From positions 62,001-126,000 of the forward strand of contig NZ_AUBS01000001.1 in the NCBI RefSeq assembly GCF_000429365.1: a stretch of DNA of 64,000 nt, in the 5' to 3' direction. How positions within the stretch are numbered: the first letter of the stretch is position 1; every line of letters starts with the position of its first letter. This document shows, piece by piece, positions 63,042-64,000 of the stretch. The position numbers and the translations under genes are program-made. This DNA is from Pseudodonghicola xiamenensis DSM 18339 (GTDB lineage: Bacteria; Pseudomonadota; Alphaproteobacteria; Rhodobacterales; Rhodobacteraceae). The notes below the pieces were generated by a model. It made no database searches, had not been told where the DNA came from, and saw only the letters and a list, made by a program, of their open reading frames with translations.

Positions 63042-64000
63042 TGGACGGCTCCAAATTTGACGACGGCAGCACCGACGCGCTGAGCGGCGAACAGAAGATC
63101 CGGAACTTCAACATCAACTTTGGGCCCCAGCACCCGGCAGCGCACGGTGTGCTGCGTCTGGTGCTGGAGCTTGACGGCGAGATCGTCGAGCGCTGCGACC
63201 CGCATATCGGCCTGCTGCACCGCGGCACCGAAAAGCTGATGGAAAGCCGCACCTATCTGCAGAACCTGCCCTATTTCGACCGGCTGGACTATGTGGCGCC
63301 GATGAACCAGGAACATGCCTGGTGTCTGGCGATCGAGAAGCTGACCGGCGTGGAAGTGCCGCGTCGTGCATCGCTGATCCGGGTGCTCTATTCCGAAATC
63401 GGCCGGATCCTGAACCACCTGCTGAACGTCACCACGCAGGCGATGGACGTCGGTGCCTTGACGCCGCCGGTCTGGGGCTTCCACCATCGCGAATTGCTGC
63501 TCGATTTCTATGAGCGGGCCTGCGGCGCGCGGTTCCACGCCGCGTATTTCCGCCCTGGCGGGGTGCACCAGGATTTGCCTGCCGGTCTGTTGGACGACAT
63601 GGAAGGCTGGTGCGACAACTTCCTGCCCTTCCTCGACGATCTTGACGGGCTGTTGACCGAAAACCGTATCTTCAAGCAGCGCAACGTCGATATCGGCGTG
63701 GTGACCGAAGAGGATATCCAGAATTGGGGCTTCTCCGGCGTGATGGTGCGCGGGTCCGGCTTCGCTTGGGACTTGCGGCGTTCGCAACCCTATGAATGCT
63801 ATGACGAATTCGACTTCCAGATCCCTGTCGGCAAGAACGGCGATTGCTATGATCGCTATCTGGTCCGGATGGAGGAGATGCGGCAGTCGACCTACATCAT
63901 GCGGCAGGCCATCGAAAAGCTGCGGATGCCCGAGAATCAGGGCGACGTGCTGGCGCGCGGCAAGCTGACCCCGCCGAAACGCGGCGACATGAAGACCTCG
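63041..64000 (+). CDS. nuoD: NADH-quinone oxidoreductase subunit D (partial)
   Basis: 320 codons are visible before the right edge; the usual length is about 410. [53 protein letters not shown] and [22 protein letters not shown] are family hallmarks of the quinone-site subunit. It starts in a TGATG overlap with nuoC. The remainder of the operon lies outside the window. Confidence 0.97.
   Translation, partial: MDGSKFDDGSTDALSGEQKIRNFNINFGPQHPAAHGVLRLVLELDGEIVERCDPHIGLLHRGTEKLMESRTYLQNLPYFDRLDYVAPMNQEHAWCLAIEKLTGVEVPRRASLIRVLYSEIGRILNHLLNVTTQAMDVGALTPPVWGFHHRELLLDFYERACGARFHAAYFRPGGVHQDLPAGLLDDMEGWCDNFLPFLDDLDGLLTENRIFKQRNVDIGVVTEEDIQNWGFSGVMVRGSGFAWDLRRSQPYECYDEFDFQIPVGKNGDCYDRYLVRMEEMRQSTYIMRQAIEKLRMPENQGDVLARGKLTPPKRGDMKTS

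Overview
The window looks like chromosomal DNA of an aerobic to facultative alphaproteobacterium of the Rhodobacteraceae. The base composition is GC-rich with A/T confined to promoter regions. 5-Aminolevulinate is made by a HemA-type ALA synthase behind an FNR-type dyad. DUF1636, DUF3422 and DUF1127 genes, an nuoABCD run with a small NuoB, a fused PntA, and intergenic repeats of a kind common in that family point the same way. I cannot name a genus. Both ends cut genes: a DUF1636 protein on the left and nuoD on the right. I see no prophage, IS element, CRISPR array or plasmid functions, so this is mostly core chromosome with some accessory pieces.

Layout. 0-2.4 kb: a cobalamin riboswitch on the minus strand driving a DUF1636 gene, two identical tRNA-Asp genes, and an unknown membrane protein. 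2.4-9.2 kb: an M20 dipeptidase, hemA, a RodZ-like HTH/membrane protein, ispG and an Mrp-type Fe-S carrier. 9.2-19.7 kb, all minus strand: an RTX calcium-binding protein, then an acetate-related module in transcription order acs, adk, DUF4212, sodium:solute symporter, DUF294 protein (cNMP + CBS + nucleotidyltransferase-like), an unknown membrane protein, and a membrane-anchored PAS/DEDDh exonuclease. 19.9-29.4 kb: heme-binding DUF336 protein, PuuD-like amidase, HemG-like flavodoxin, SDR, ICMT-like methyltransferase, pntAB, a MerR regulator with a carboxymuconolactone decarboxylase-like protein, and DUF3422.

29.5-40.2 kb is a peptide-use locus. Two permeases and a binding protein run leftward; a double-ATPase subunit, an ArgE-type deacetylase and three tandem paralogous M20 amidohydrolases run rightward from a shared intergenic region. 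The likely logic is import of an acylated or N-blocked peptide-like substrate followed by hydrolysis. 40.3-50.4 kb: moaA-waaA-glycosyltransferase, a lipoprotein, AlkD, glmU-glmS, a Gph-like phosphatase and a DegT-family aminotransferase, i.e. mostly envelope precursor supply. 50.6-60 kb: an orphan PAS-PAS histidine kinase, then leucine/isovalerate catabolism (ivd, mccB, mccA, HMG-CoA lyase, methylglutaconyl-CoA hydratase-like), interrupted by an inverted ompW. 60-64 kb: a divergent DUF1127/LysR pair and the start of the complex I operon, nuoABCD.

Most promising observations: the acs-linked module joining a transporter with an EF-hand-like loop, a DUF294 protein and a membrane PAS-exonuclease; two perfect palindromes abutting the Shine-Dalgarno of the ICMT-like gene; the triple M20 amidohydrolase array; a two-hairpin intergenic repeat present in two orientations; and FNR-type dyads before hemA and ompW. 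All functions are assigned by reading motifs and recalling families; no database search was run.
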